From Chryseobacterium indoltheticum (GTDB taxonomy: Bacteria; Bacteroidota; Bacteroidia; Flavobacteriales; Weeksellaceae): DNA of 64,000 nucleotides. The stretch is from assembly GCF_003815915.1 (NCBI RefSeq), contig NZ_CP033929.1:3596001-3660000 (forward strand). Reading direction: 5' to 3'. Shown one piece after another: positions 8,399-16,650 of this stretch. The notes beneath the pieces are model-generated. The model worked only from the letters and a program-made list of their open reading frames with translations. It was not told the DNA's origin and made no database searches. The position numbers and the translations under genes are program-made. The first letter of the stretch is position 1, and every line of letters begins with the position of its first letter.

Positions 8399-9313
8399 TT
8401 ATTGTAACAACAATTTTTGATCTTCTTTATATCTGTTTTCGCCGTAATTTTTATTAAAGTTCACAGATTTTTTATCTTTTTCGCTCAGTTTCTCATACAA
8501 TTCTATTCGCAGTTTTGCTTCTGCTTTCGGATCGTCTTTTACAGGAAATGTAATGTGATATTTCTCTTGAAGTATAGTTGAGACTTTCAATAGGTTTTCA
8601 TAATAATCAACAGCTTTAGGATTTTTATTTTCCGATGTTTTCTTTTTTTCGTACTCAATATATTTTGCCATTGGAGAAAGCTCAGTTCCTTTTATTTTGG
8701 GATTTCCTCCCTTTTCTAAGAGATATAATGCGATACGGAATTGAGACAAATTACGTGCTGCTTCTTCCATAATATTGTGCCCCAAATAAGATATATGATT
8801 AATATCTGCACCATTATCCAACAAAAAATCGATCATTTTTTTCTCGATTTGTTCATTTCCCAAAGACATTGCATTGCAAAGCGGACTATTCCCTAATTCA
8901 GGATTTGGATTAGCTTTATATTTGAATAAAAGCTTTGCCATTTTGTAATTATTTAAGGCAACTGCGTGAGAAAGGGGTAAGCCTAATCCTTCATTAGGAA
9001 CCACAATGTTGGGATCTGCTCCGTTTTTAAGGAGAATTTCCATTGCAGGAAGATTTTCTACAACGGAAGCATACATGAGTAACGTATATCCTTTATTATC
9101 ACTCAGCTGGTTGATGATTTGCGGATCATCTTTTAAAACACTTTCTAACCCTGAATTATCTTCATCAAAAATTTTCTGTGCAGCCTCTAACTGTTTTCCT
9201 TCAAAAAGTTTTTGAGGAGGGTATTGCTCTTTGTTTTGAGTTTTTCGGGATCTTGTATCCTGACAGGAAAATAACGTCATGGTAAAAAAGATTAAAAAAA
9301 TTATTTTTTTCAT
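8399..9313 (-). CDS. ankyrin-repeat lipoprotein, putative immunity to the T6SS lipase
   Basis: The N-terminus is a lipoprotein signal with lipobox LFSC (Cys17). Residues about 55-200 hold four to five ankyrin repeats (for example GYTLLMYASVVENLPAMEILLKNGADPN and FLLDNGADINHISYLGHN), and a charged helical region ends the protein (304 residues). It begins 3 bp after the PAAR-like lipase gene. Periplasmic lipoproteins beside secreted lipase effectors are typical immunity proteins, protecting the producer's membranes. The ankyrin fold and lipid anchor are visible; the immunity role is inferred from the gene pairing. Confidence 0.75.
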   Translation of the reverse strand: MKKIIFLIFFTMTLFSCQDTRSRKTQNKEQYPPQKLFEGKQLEAAQKIFDEDNSGLESVLKDDPQIINQLSDNKGYTLLMYASVVENLPAMEILLKNGADPNIVVPNEGLGLPLSHAVALNNYKMAKLLFKYKANPNPELGNSPLCNAMSLGNEQIEKKMIDFLLDNGADINHISYLGHNIMEEAARNLSQFRIALYLLEKGGNPKIKGTELSPMAKYIEYEKKKTSENKNPKAVDYYENLLKVSTILQEKYHITFPVKDDPKAEAKLRIELYEKLSEKDKKSVNFNKNYGENRYKEDQKLLLQ

Positions 9314-9316
9314 GGA

Positions 9317-10570
9317 TTATGGGTTTGTTGCAATTACATTGGTATTAATGGTTGCAATCATCGCTTCTACAGCATCTGCATATGCGCTGTGACCGCTTCC
9401 GAATGTTTTAAGATTCATTCCTTCATTATCCGGAATGTACCCGAAAATTTCGTTTTGTTCGCCTAAAGCTCGTGGAACGGCACCTGTAAGACCGCCAAAA
9501 AGCGCCAGATTATTCAGTCCGGGAATTCTTGAAATTGCAAGAGTCGATAAAAGACCTTCTCTGTTATTCTGAAGTGCATTAAGAATATCATTACTGGTAC
9601 TGTAATTGGTGATATTGGAAGTAGATCCTACCGCATTGTTTTCATCTAAAAAATCTAAAGTATTTTGGTGCACACCTCGCGTGTTGAAAGTATAAGCCGG
9701 TAATCCTGTGTAATAAGACGCCATTGCACTATTTCCTCCACCCAAAGAATGTCCTGTAAAAGAGACATTTCCGTTGGTTGCTTGGTTCATTTTATCTGCC
9801 AGACGCATTGTTTTTTCGATCTGTGGGGTCTGAGCACCAAAAGCCTGCCCGCCATCTTCTATAAACCAGTCATGATAAAACTGCATCCCTTTAGGTTCTG
9901 ACCCTCTGAAAGCTACAAAATACTCTCCTGTAGTATTATTTTTGTATAAAGAAGCGTAAAATCCATCGTCACGATTCGTATTAAAATCTTCAGGAATAAA
10001 ATTTCCGGGACCAAACATGTCGTCTAGCACTGCCTGGTCATCAGTATTCATTCTTGTATACTCACCAATTTGTGCTGCTTCATCAGAATTATCATTATAA
10101 GAATCCTGCGCCATCGATGCAGCGTTACTTAACTCTGTAATCTTAGCAGGTGTAGGAAGATGAAACTTGACCGTTCCACCCAAAAAACAATTAAGCGTAG
10201 AATTTTGAAGAAGAGGTTTTTTACCTTCAACTTTTACTTTTTGATGCGTATTCGTCCAGTCACTTCCTTTGGTAAGAAATGAACAAATATTAAGACAATC
10301 ATCAATAAGTGCGCTTCCAGCCCAAGCTGCAGCAGCCAAAACAAACAATCCACCACCAAATGCAGCGGCGATTCCGACTCCGGCAATAGCTCCGGCAACC
10401 ATCATCTGCGGACAGATAAAATTGTCTTTGAAACGATCATCTTCTGTCGCCATCAGTTTGGAACCATTTTTTAGATAAACGCTCGACTGAGAACTGACTC
10501 CTATCCCGATCAGCCGTCTTCCGCTTGTACACATGAGCGGAGTTTCTTGTGCGATATACAGTTGACTCAT
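9317..10570 (-). CDS. T6SS PAAR-like effector with C-terminal lipase domain
   Basis: The 417-residue protein joins two parts. Residues 1-140 are a PAAR-like tip with Cys14, Cys53, Cys96 and Cys128 and a Gly/Ala-rich hydrophobic stretch at about 57-90. Residues about 145-417 are a class 3-like alpha/beta-hydrolase lipase: FRGSE at 221-225, the nucleophile elbow GHSLGG with Ser275, a candidate Asp328 (SNDIL) and a candidate His394 (GSGHSAY). It probably rides on VgrG and attacks phospholipids of target cells. The adaptor-like gene is 5 bp upstream, the ankyrin lipoprotein 3 bp downstream. The spike domain is paralogous to the effector at 3768-5033. Confidence 0.85.
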   Translation of the reverse strand: MSQLYIAQETPLMCTSGRRLIGIGVSSQSSVYLKNGSKLMATEDDRFKDNFICPQMMVAGAIAGVGIAAAFGGGLFVLAAAAWAGSALIDDCLNICSFLTKGSDWTNTHQKVKVEGKKPLLQNSTLNCFLGGTVKFHLPTPAKITELSNAASMAQDSYNDNSDEAAQIGEYTRMNTDDQAVLDDMFGPGNFIPEDFNTNRDDGFYASLYKNNTTGEYFVAFRGSEPKGMQFYHDWFIEDGGQAFGAQTPQIEKTMRLADKMNQATNGNVSFTGHSLGGGNSAMASYYTGLPAYTFNTRGVHQNTLDFLDENNAVGSTSNITNYSTSNDILNALQNNREGLLSTLAISRIPGLNNLALFGGLTGAVPRALGEQNEIFGYIPDNEGMNLKTFGSGHSAYADAVEAMIATINTNVIATNP

Positions 10571-10575
10571 ATTGT

Positions 10576-11427
10576 TTATGTTATTAGTTGAATATGATAC
10601 CTGCAGACATACAGCATTTTTTCGTTTAGCTTTTCCTTTACATGAAATACAATTTCTGATAATACGGAATCGAGATTATAAATATATTCTCCCTCCAGCA
10701 TCAAATCATATTCTAAAGGAATATTTAAAGCTTTCTGATAATTATTAGCATAAATTTCATCAAAATCGCCGGTGTGACTTTTAAGTTTTCCTCCGATATT
10801 CATCTGAAATTTATCTTTATTATCTACAAACTGATAGTTTGTATCGTACACTATTTTCTCTCCCGGAAAAAGGGTCGAAAGAAATTCTCTTTCTTTGAAT
10901 TGACCTTCATTTGTGAAATTGACTCCGGTATTCGGAAACGGATAGAAAAGTATCTGGTAAATAAGATTTGCTTTAATATTATCATCAATCCTCTGAAATT
11001 CTTTATCATAAATATTGATGATTTCGTTGTAAGATTCTTTTACCAATTGCAGAAAACGAAGTTCTTTTCGTTTGATCTCTTCCCATTTCTCAATAATTTC
11101 CTCATCATTTTCAATCTTTTCAATCGTTTTATCTTCGCTGAGAAGTAAGGCAAGATTTTCAGTTGCTTTATTTACCTTATCCAGAATTTCGTAGAAAGGT
11201 TTCATCTGTGCATCGAAACGAATATATTTTTTATCTGAGATCAGAATATCAATATGCTTGTATTCTCCGGGAATAATTTCCCAGATTTCTTCTGTTTCTG
11301 TTTCGTTTGCTTTTCCGTTGCCTAAGGTAAGGTATGACTTGACGTTAACAGAATATTTTCCGTTTCTGTACCAAGCATATTTAAATGAATTTAATTCTTG
11401 AATTTCGTTTACTTCACTTTGATTCAT
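10576..11427 (-). CDS. putative T6SS effector adaptor, homologous to the LysM protein's C-terminal half
   Basis: This 283-residue cytoplasmic-looking protein has a beta-rich N-terminal part, a charged helical centre (about 90-150, EEIIEKWEEIKRKEL) and a C-terminal part that aligns with the last 135 residues of the LysM protein at 5035-6033. Shared points are the NLIYQILF helix, the STLFPGEKI motif and the LSEIVFHVKEKL ... CRYHI end. Both proteins directly precede a PAAR-like effector, here with a 5 bp gap. I know no named domain. An adaptor or chaperone role for the hydrophobic insert of the effector is inferred. Confidence 0.6.
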   Translation of the reverse strand: MNQSEVNEIQELNSFKYAWYRNGKYSVNVKSYLTLGNGKANETETEEIWEIIPGEYKHIDILISDKKYIRFDAQMKPFYEILDKVNKATENLALLLSEDKTIEKIENDEEIIEKWEEIKRKELRFLQLVKESYNEIINIYDKEFQRIDDNIKANLIYQILFYPFPNTGVNFTNEGQFKEREFLSTLFPGEKIVYDTNYQFVDNKDKFQMNIGGKLKSHTGDFDEIYANNYQKALNIPLEYDLMLEGEYIYNLDSVLSEIVFHVKEKLNEKMLYVCRYHIQLIT

Positions 11428-11483
11428 AACCGGAAAGTTTTGAAATTAAGGATGATTTAAAACAAAAATGGTAGTATATTGAA

Positions 11484-11515
11484 AATGTGTATGAATAGTT
11501 TTATTCATACACATT
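11484..11515 (-). terminator. hairpin between tssD1 and the effector genes (partial terminator or attenuator)
   Basis: A perfect 14-bp stem (11484-11497 with 11502-11515, loop GTTT) lies 22 bp after the tssD1 stop. On the minus strand it is followed by only a short TTTTC run, so some readthrough into the adaptor-lipase-ankyrin genes is likely. Such an arrangement would let the tube protein be made in large excess over effector. Confidence 0.6.
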
Positions 11516-11536
11516 AATCATTTCATAAGAGAGAAA

Positions 11537-11941
11537 TTATACTCCCGGCCAGATGCCTTCGTATGCAGCTCCACCATAGTTGATTTTTTCTGCACTTACT
11601 ACAAAGCTGATTAACATAGAGTTTTGATCTATTGCATCAAAATCTACTTCGTGCTGAATAACGTATCCGTTTTCCCAGTTAAGAGTAATCAAAGTACCTT
11701 CTTCGTGAGATTTGTTGAAAGTAATTTCACCAGTTGTTGGCTTATATTTACCATTAAGCAAACTTTCAAGAATTTCAGATTTCTCTGTTGCTTCGATCGT
11801 TAATTTGATGATAGCGTTGGAAGGATCTGATGCTACACGCCCTGAAACGTCTGTAGATCTAGATACGCTGTAATTAAGCTTTAGTAATTTTTGTCCTTCG
11901 CTTCCGTTGAATTTTAAGATTCCTCTTGAATTGTCTGCCAT
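11537..11941 (-). CDS. tssD: type VI secretion tube protein TssD/Hcp-like (copy 1)
   Basis: The 134-residue protein matches the TssD tube subunit of the Bacteroidota T6SS (subtype iii), which stacks into the Hcp-like inner tube. Recognisable segments are GILKFNGSEGQKLLKLNYS at the start, the RSTDVSGRVASDPSNA loop, GEITFNKSHEEGTLITLNW and the SFVVSAEKINYG end. It is over 90 percent identical to copy 2 by eye (differences are scattered, such as Ala for Asp at position 3). The promoter at 11996-12003 and double operator at 12053-12089 lie upstream. It heads a transcript containing the PAAR-lipase. Confidence 0.93.
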   Translation of the reverse strand: MADNSRGILKFNGSEGQKLLKLNYSVSRSTDVSGRVASDPSNAIIKLTIEATEKSEILESLLNGKYKPTTGEITFNKSHEEGTLITLNWENGYVIQHEVDFDAIDQNSMLISFVVSAEKINYGGAAYEGIWPGV

Positions 11942-11995
11942 GTTTTGTAAATTTTAAACAGTTAATATTTTGTGATTTGGTTGTTATTTCTAATC

Positions 11996-12003
11996 CAAAG
12001 ATA
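11996..12003 (-). promoter_or_regulatory. tssD1 promoter -7 box
   Basis: The minus strand reads TATCTTTG, an exact TAnnTTTG box, 55 nt before the tssD1 start. No clear -33 TTG or TTTG lies at the usual distance, which suits a promoter needing an activator. The nearest palindrome starts exactly 50 bp beyond the box, as at tssD2. Confidence 0.75.
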
Positions 12004-12052
12004 GAGCCATTGATTTCTTTTGGAACTATAAATATGATAAATCTCAGTTTTT

Positions 12053-12089
12053 GTAGTAATACTACGATTTTGTGTAGTAGTTCTACTAC
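12053..12089. promoter_or_regulatory. tandem palindromes upstream of tssD1 (T6SS operator candidate)
   Basis: Two palindromes are present: GTAGTAATACTAC at 12053-12065 and GTAGTAG-TT-CTACTAC at 12074-12089. Their starts are 21 bp apart, two helical turns, so a protein could occupy both on one DNA face. The same pair with the same 21-bp spacing is found upstream of tssD2. The sites lie 50 bp beyond the -7 box, a position typical of an activator. Confidence 0.75.
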
Positions 12090-12107
12090 TTTCGATACGA
12101 ACATAAG

Positions 12108-12133
12108 AAAACCCCTTCGTACAAAGAGGTTTT
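12108..12133 (-). terminator. probable terminator of the vgrG2 transcript
   Basis: AAAACCCCTT (12108-12117) pairs with AAGAGGTTTT (12124-12133) with one mismatch; on the minus strand the stem runs into TTTTCTT. It lies 112 bp after the beta-propeller lipoprotein stop, just upstream of the tssD1 operators. Confidence 0.5.
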
Positions 12134-12244
12134 GAGCTATTTTAAATAAAATTATCTCTTGAATATGATTAATTTTAAGGAATTTTAAGAAAAAAACATT
12201 TATTCAAAGCAATTTGTTGATTAAATTATCTGGCTTAGTTGCAT

Positions 12245-13354
12245 TTATTTAATTACAGGATGCCCAATAACCAATCTAGCACCTTTTTCCTCTTGGCTTC
12301 CTTTAAATAACGCCGCTAGTTTGTAAACATACCCTTTATCAGCATATCCCGTAGGTGTTGGTACGATAAAAAATTCTTCAATTTTTTTGGTCTTCCAGGT
12401 TTTACCCCTGTCGTCACTCCAGGCATAACTAGAATATGGTTTATCATCTATCAAAGTATAAAAAAAATCATCATATGTGTTTATATAATATTCATCTGGT
12501 AAGGAAATATACTGCCCTTTATCTAAATAACAAATACCACTTTTCGTACTATTCTGCTCTGATCCGAAATAATAAGCAATGAGTTTGCTATTTTTTTCAT
12601 CTTTTCGAATATAAGCCAATTCCATATTTTGTGGTACAGCTAAATTTTCAAGTAATGTTTTTTTTCCATCTTTTAAGTTCAATTCATAGACATTAATATT
12701 ATTTTCAATAAATAATACCGTTTCATCAGAAGTCATCACAGCATTGAAATCAGGATTTAGATCAAAATATATCCAATTTTCACCACCATCATTTGTATAT
12801 CTATATTCATAAACAAAATCATTGCCTTTCTTGACTGAAAACACAGCAATACCCGCTTTTTGTGAGTAAAAGTTTATATTTGATATATTTCCTTCATCTT
12901 CTTTAAAAATCTCAGTCCATGAATCTCCGAAATCATTTGACTTATACAATATACTTGATCGTTCGCTTGAAGTAGGAAATCTATTAGTATCTACTATAAT
13001 AAATACCTCATTATCTAAAGAAAAACCTTCTTTAACAGTACCTTTTCCGAAAGCATTTTTTTTCCAAGAATTTCCAAAATTTTTTGTGCTATAAACAATT
13101 GCATTATAATTATCATGATTTTCTTCGCTATCATCTCCTAGTAAAAAAAATACATCCTTATTATGATTAAGTATTTGATTAAAATTATATCTACTTAATG
13201 CATCAAAATAAGTATTAAATGGCTTTTCGCCTTGTATTTTATTAAAATCTATTATTTTCCAATCCATTTTTGATTCACTATTATTTTGACAAGAAACTAA
13301 ACTTACACTGAGAATAATTATGCATAAAAAATATGATTTAGTTAAAAATTTCAT
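12245..13354 (-). CDS. Asp-box beta-propeller lipoprotein, putative immunity protein
   Basis: The 369-residue product has a lipoprotein signal (lipobox LVSC, Cys22). The mature part carries four Asp-box (BNR) motifs of the type S-x-(D/N)-x-G-x-(S/T/N)-W: YSTKNFGNSW, KSNDFGDSW, YTNDGGENW and WSDDRGKTW, which mark a sialidase-like beta-propeller. No sialidase catalytic residues are evident. Its start overlaps the end of the unknown effector gene by 17 bp. An anchored propeller coupled to a T6SS effector gene suggests a periplasmic immunity protein; this is inferred from context. Confidence 0.7.
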   Translation of the reverse strand: MKFLTKSYFLCIIILSVSLVSCQNNSESKMDWKIIDFNKIQGEKPFNTYFDALSRYNFNQILNHNKDVFFLLGDDSEENHDNYNAIVYSTKNFGNSWKKNAFGKGTVKEGFSLDNEVFIIVDTNRFPTSSERSSILYKSNDFGDSWTEIFKEDEGNISNINFYSQKAGIAVFSVKKGNDFVYEYRYTNDGGENWIYFDLNPDFNAVMTSDETVLFIENNINVYELNLKDGKKTLLENLAVPQNMELAYIRKDEKNSKLIAYYFGSEQNSTKSGICYLDKGQYISLPDEYYINTYDDFFYTLIDDKPYSSYAWSDDRGKTWKTKKIEEFFIVPTPTGYADKGYVYKLAALFKGSQEEKGARLVIGHPVIK

Positions 13355-14390
13355 CCCAATATTTTTTTAGATTATTTTTTGTACTCTCAACTGCCTGTTT
13401 TGTATCAGTCTTTAATTGTTCCCAAGAAGATTTTGTTACACTTCCATAATTCATATTTTTAGCCATAATCCAAGCTTGTTCCCATGTTTCTGCTCCCATC
13501 CACTCTTTCATTTCTGGTGTAAGAAGAATTCTTATTAAATCCTGGGCAGGCAGTTTTGACATCTCAAGAGGATTGTAAGCATCCGGATGTGTTGCAAATG
13601 CAAAACTCTGAAATTTAGTATTATATAGTTCTATATTTGTATAAAATTTTTCAACTTTTTTCCCAGTTTTATCAATTATTGTTTTGCCATCTTTTTTAGT
13701 AAGACTATTTTTAATGTTGTAAGATGTATTATATTTAGAAATAAAAAACTTATCAACTACTCCCATTTCCATATAATCTTGTAGCTTTTTTTTGGCCTGA
13801 TTCAGCCAAGTCTGTCCATGTTTTGTTAGTTTCGGCATCAATTCATTCGTAAATGAAGTACAATATTTATAGCCATAACTCCCGTTAGGTGTAGGAATTA
13901 CCGTTTTATTTGCTTTTGAATAGTGAGGAAGCATATTGTCTTTCTTTAATCTTTCTTTTTCAGCAGCCTCTATTTCTACATGTCCATCTACGTTTCCAAA
14001 GATACTAAGTCTCATCTGAGCTAAAACTTTGAGACGTATTACTGCTTTCTCATACTCAGATAATTTACCTTTTTCCTTTATATCCCTTAAAGGACCATAA
14101 TAGTATACGGGAGGAGTATGTATACAATCAGTATGTCGATCCATAAAATTTTTCATACGATTTACATAATAATCACATGCTCCTTTTCCAATAGCTGCAG
14201 GAGTATAATTACAGGTTTTAACCCCTAAATTCTCCGGTTTTCCAGATATACCATAGCTTACTCCTTTGGTTTCTCCTTTTTCAGTAACCATTTCAGCAGC
14301 ATTGTATATAATATTACTTTCAGAAAAAATATTATAATCTTTCTCAATAACTTCTACTATCTTCCCTTTTACAATTCGTGTTCTACTCAT
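13338..14390 (-). CDS. putative T6SS effector of unknown activity
   Basis: This 350-residue protein follows vgrG2 by 12 bp and overlaps a lipoprotein gene, the usual effector slot. It has no signal peptide. Its first 55 residues (RTRIVKGKIVEV ... NIFSESNIIYNAAE ... GVSYG) look like a beta-rich start that I recall from other VgrG-linked flavobacterial proteins, perhaps a delivery domain. The rest matches no toxin I recognise. It has Cys residues in KTCNYTP, KGACDYY, HTDCIHTPP and YKYCTSF, and a distinctive FAFATHPDAYNP motif at about residue 270. A new toxin class is possible. Confidence 0.6.
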   Translation of the reverse strand: MSRTRIVKGKIVEVIEKDYNIFSESNIIYNAAEMVTEKGETKGVSYGISGKPENLGVKTCNYTPAAIGKGACDYYVNRMKNFMDRHTDCIHTPPVYYYGPLRDIKEKGKLSEYEKAVIRLKVLAQMRLSIFGNVDGHVEIEAAEKERLKKDNMLPHYSKANKTVIPTPNGSYGYKYCTSFTNELMPKLTKHGQTWLNQAKKKLQDYMEMGVVDKFFISKYNTSYNIKNSLTKKDGKTIIDKTGKKVEKFYTNIELYNTKFQSFAFATHPDAYNPLEMSKLPAQDLIRILLTPEMKEWMGAETWEQAWIMAKNMNYGSVTKSSWEQLKTDTKQAVESTKNNLKKYWDEIFN

Positions 14391-14402
14391 AATCAGATGA
14401 TG

Positions 14403-16361
14403 TTAATAGTTTTTACTTCGTTCACCACTGTTATTCTGAACTTCTTTTTGGGCATGTTTACTTATAGAACCATTTGAAGTGGTTTCAACTCCCTGATCAG
14501 AATTAACCACAGTTTTGCCTTGCTTCACTTCACTTGTAACATCTCCTTCAATCATTTCCGTCAACTTTCCTGTAATAAACATGCTTGTATCTCCAATTAC
14601 AGAAGTCATTTTCATAGCTCCCACACTTTGGGTAGCGTTTAATCCTATACTTTGGGTTCTGTTCATTCCAATAGTATCAGACTGATCCATTCCTACACTC
14701 GTTGTCATATTTTCAGATACATTAATAAACATATTCTTACAATTCAGCGTCATCGTCTCTGGAGCGGTGATATTGATATTACTTCCCGTAGTATCCAGAT
14801 GAATTTCGTTGCCTGATTTATCTGTGATAATAATACTTTCATCCTCTGTGAAAACTACCTTATGACCGCTCCTTGTCATGATAGATTTTACTCGGTTGTC
14901 TGCAAATCCTCCCAGCGCCGTTCCACCATGAAACATTCCTCCCATCACGAAAGGTCGATCAGGATGATTGTGTACGAAATTCACCATTACCTGATCACCA
15001 ACTTCCGGTATGGCAACATAACCTCGGTTTTGGGTGATTTGGTCGGTTCCTCCTGCATCGGGACTCATCATTCTTATAAAATGAGTAGTATCGTTTGTTT
15101 GCCAGTCAAATCTTACCTGAACTCTTCCCTGTCCTTCCGGATCGGTATTTGAAATTACAGTGGCAATTTGTGGTTGAGCAATTGGTATTGCGAATTCCGG
15201 CTTAGGTAAAAATCCTGTATCAGATGCAATTCCCTGAAAACTTCCGGTGTAATGACCGATGGTATCAATCTCATGCGTTGTTTCTGTAACCATGATTTTT
15301 GTGAAATAGGATGTTTCATTCGTATCCGGTTTCCGCATTTCGATATCGACACTGCATCCCGGATGTAAAAAAGGAACTGTTGTAGAACCTGAAACACTGA
15401 AGACATTCACGCCTTCACTTCCTGATGTGCTTTTTTGGGAGTATTCAACATCCAAATGGGTGGTTGCTTTTATCGGAGCAACTCGTAATGATGGTGTTTT
15501 AAAAATAGCATCATTGTGCTGATACGCTGTTTTTGCCAAATCTCCAACATGTTGAATCGGAGTAGAACCCGATGTCAGTTTTTCATTTTTATTGCTGTTG
15601 TAACCGTAAAATTGTGGTTTCGTATGAACTGCTTTTAATTCGACCTTTATGTCATTCGCGCTACTTCCGTAGGTTAATTTGATCGGTTGATTTTGTGGAG
15701 GTAATTTTCCAAAATGAAGAACTTCACCGTCGTAATAAAACTGCTCGCCATACGCTTCTGCCATTCTCGCCAGATAGTTATAATGGGTTTCATCATACTG
15801 ACTGCTGTAAATGATTTGAGAATAATCATTTGTATCGATTCTGATATCAAAACGGCTTTTATCTAAACCCTGCCTAATCACTTCTTCAGCAATAATTCCC
15901 ATATTGACAGCCTGATTTCCACCAAAGCTCTGAATATGCGGTGCCCCATCCAATAAAATAGTCGGGCTGTAACCCGATAAAATAATATTTCCCAAGCTCA
16001 TTTTCTCCTGACTGAAACCTACGCCGGTGATGACACCGACAAAAGTACGTTCCGGACTGTTTTCAATGTCTTTATAAGAAATAACGGCCGTTAATCTTTT
16101 GCCTAAAAACTTATTCGCTTCTTCTAAAGTATGGGTTTGGCGGTCGCCTAAAGTATCGTGAGCTAATGTCAGCGTAAATTCGTGATGTTTCTGAGAACTT
16201 TGGGTAAGCTTGAAATGCTTGTAATATTTGATCACCTTACCTTCAATGACCAAAGATAATTTTACCAAGCGGTTGATCCCGGTATGGTGATTCTCTGAGA
16301 TCCCGGCCGCATTCTGTGATGGGCGGAAAGCGGAACCTCCGTTTTTTTCTAAGGTATTCAT
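14403..16361 (-). CDS. vgrG: type VI secretion spike protein VgrG (copy 2)
   Basis: The 652-residue VgrG has the same parts as copy 1 but lacks most of its variable N-terminus. The gp27-like part begins INRLVKLSLVIEGKVIKYYKHF, the OB fold includes GQGRVQVRFDW and PEVGDQVMVNFVHNHPDRPFV (about residues 400-465), and the C-terminal beta-helix contains repeats such as SVGMDQSDTIGMNRTQSIGLN (about 540-600) before a polar tail. The different tail probably specifies the cargo, here the 350-residue unknown effector 12 bp downstream. No GTAGT-type operator is seen upstream; a terminator and a structured element separate it from tssD2. Confidence 0.93.
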   Translation of the reverse strand: MNTLEKNGGSAFRPSQNAAGISENHHTGINRLVKLSLVIEGKVIKYYKHFKLTQSSQKHHEFTLTLAHDTLGDRQTHTLEEANKFLGKRLTAVISYKDIENSPERTFVGVITGVGFSQEKMSLGNIILSGYSPTILLDGAPHIQSFGGNQAVNMGIIAEEVIRQGLDKSRFDIRIDTNDYSQIIYSSQYDETHYNYLARMAEAYGEQFYYDGEVLHFGKLPPQNQPIKLTYGSSANDIKVELKAVHTKPQFYGYNSNKNEKLTSGSTPIQHVGDLAKTAYQHNDAIFKTPSLRVAPIKATTHLDVEYSQKSTSGSEGVNVFSVSGSTTVPFLHPGCSVDIEMRKPDTNETSYFTKIMVTETTHEIDTIGHYTGSFQGIASDTGFLPKPEFAIPIAQPQIATVISNTDPEGQGRVQVRFDWQTNDTTHFIRMMSPDAGGTDQITQNRGYVAIPEVGDQVMVNFVHNHPDRPFVMGGMFHGGTALGGFADNRVKSIMTRSGHKVVFTEDESIIITDKSGNEIHLDTTGSNINITAPETMTLNCKNMFINVSENMTTSVGMDQSDTIGMNRTQSIGLNATQSVGAMKMTSVIGDTSMFITGKLTEMIEGDVTSEVKQGKTVVNSDQGVETTSNGSISKHAQKEVQNNSGERSKNY

Positions 16362-16510
16362 ATTGTTGTGATTATGTGGTGGATTAAAGATATTAAATTT
16401 TATTTATTCATTTAAATTTTAAGTTATAAATTTTTTATATTCAGGCTTTTAGCTATCTGTTTACTGGTAAGAGTGTGATATTTTACTGAATTCTTATAAA
16501 ATAGACTCAA

Positions 16511-16598
16511 TCGCAGCCCTGCTTGAACGGAGCTCTTTTTTATTTTTGGTAGCTAACCAATAATAAAAAAAGCGGGAGTGGAAGAAGGATCAGCTGCC
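16511..16598. other. structured intergenic element, unidentified
   Basis: A GC-richer block in an AT-rich spacer folds into a long imperfect hairpin. The core pairs C-T-rich 16535-16549 with 16557-16572 around a TAGCTAA loop, and outer segments GCAGC (16513-16517) and GCTGC (16593-16597) can also pair. It has no long T-run and no ORF. It could be a small RNA, a decayed mobile element or a recurrent intergenic repeat. Confidence 0.4.
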
Positions 16599-16650
16599 AT
16601 AAAAAATAAAGTTGTACAAAAATCAACACTGAAATATACGATGAACTGAA

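Noticed and set aside
6041..16361. Prophage tail module, because VgrG resembles gp27/gp5
   Set aside because: TssD tubes, PAAR-like effectors and lipoprotein immunity candidates identify a T6SS.
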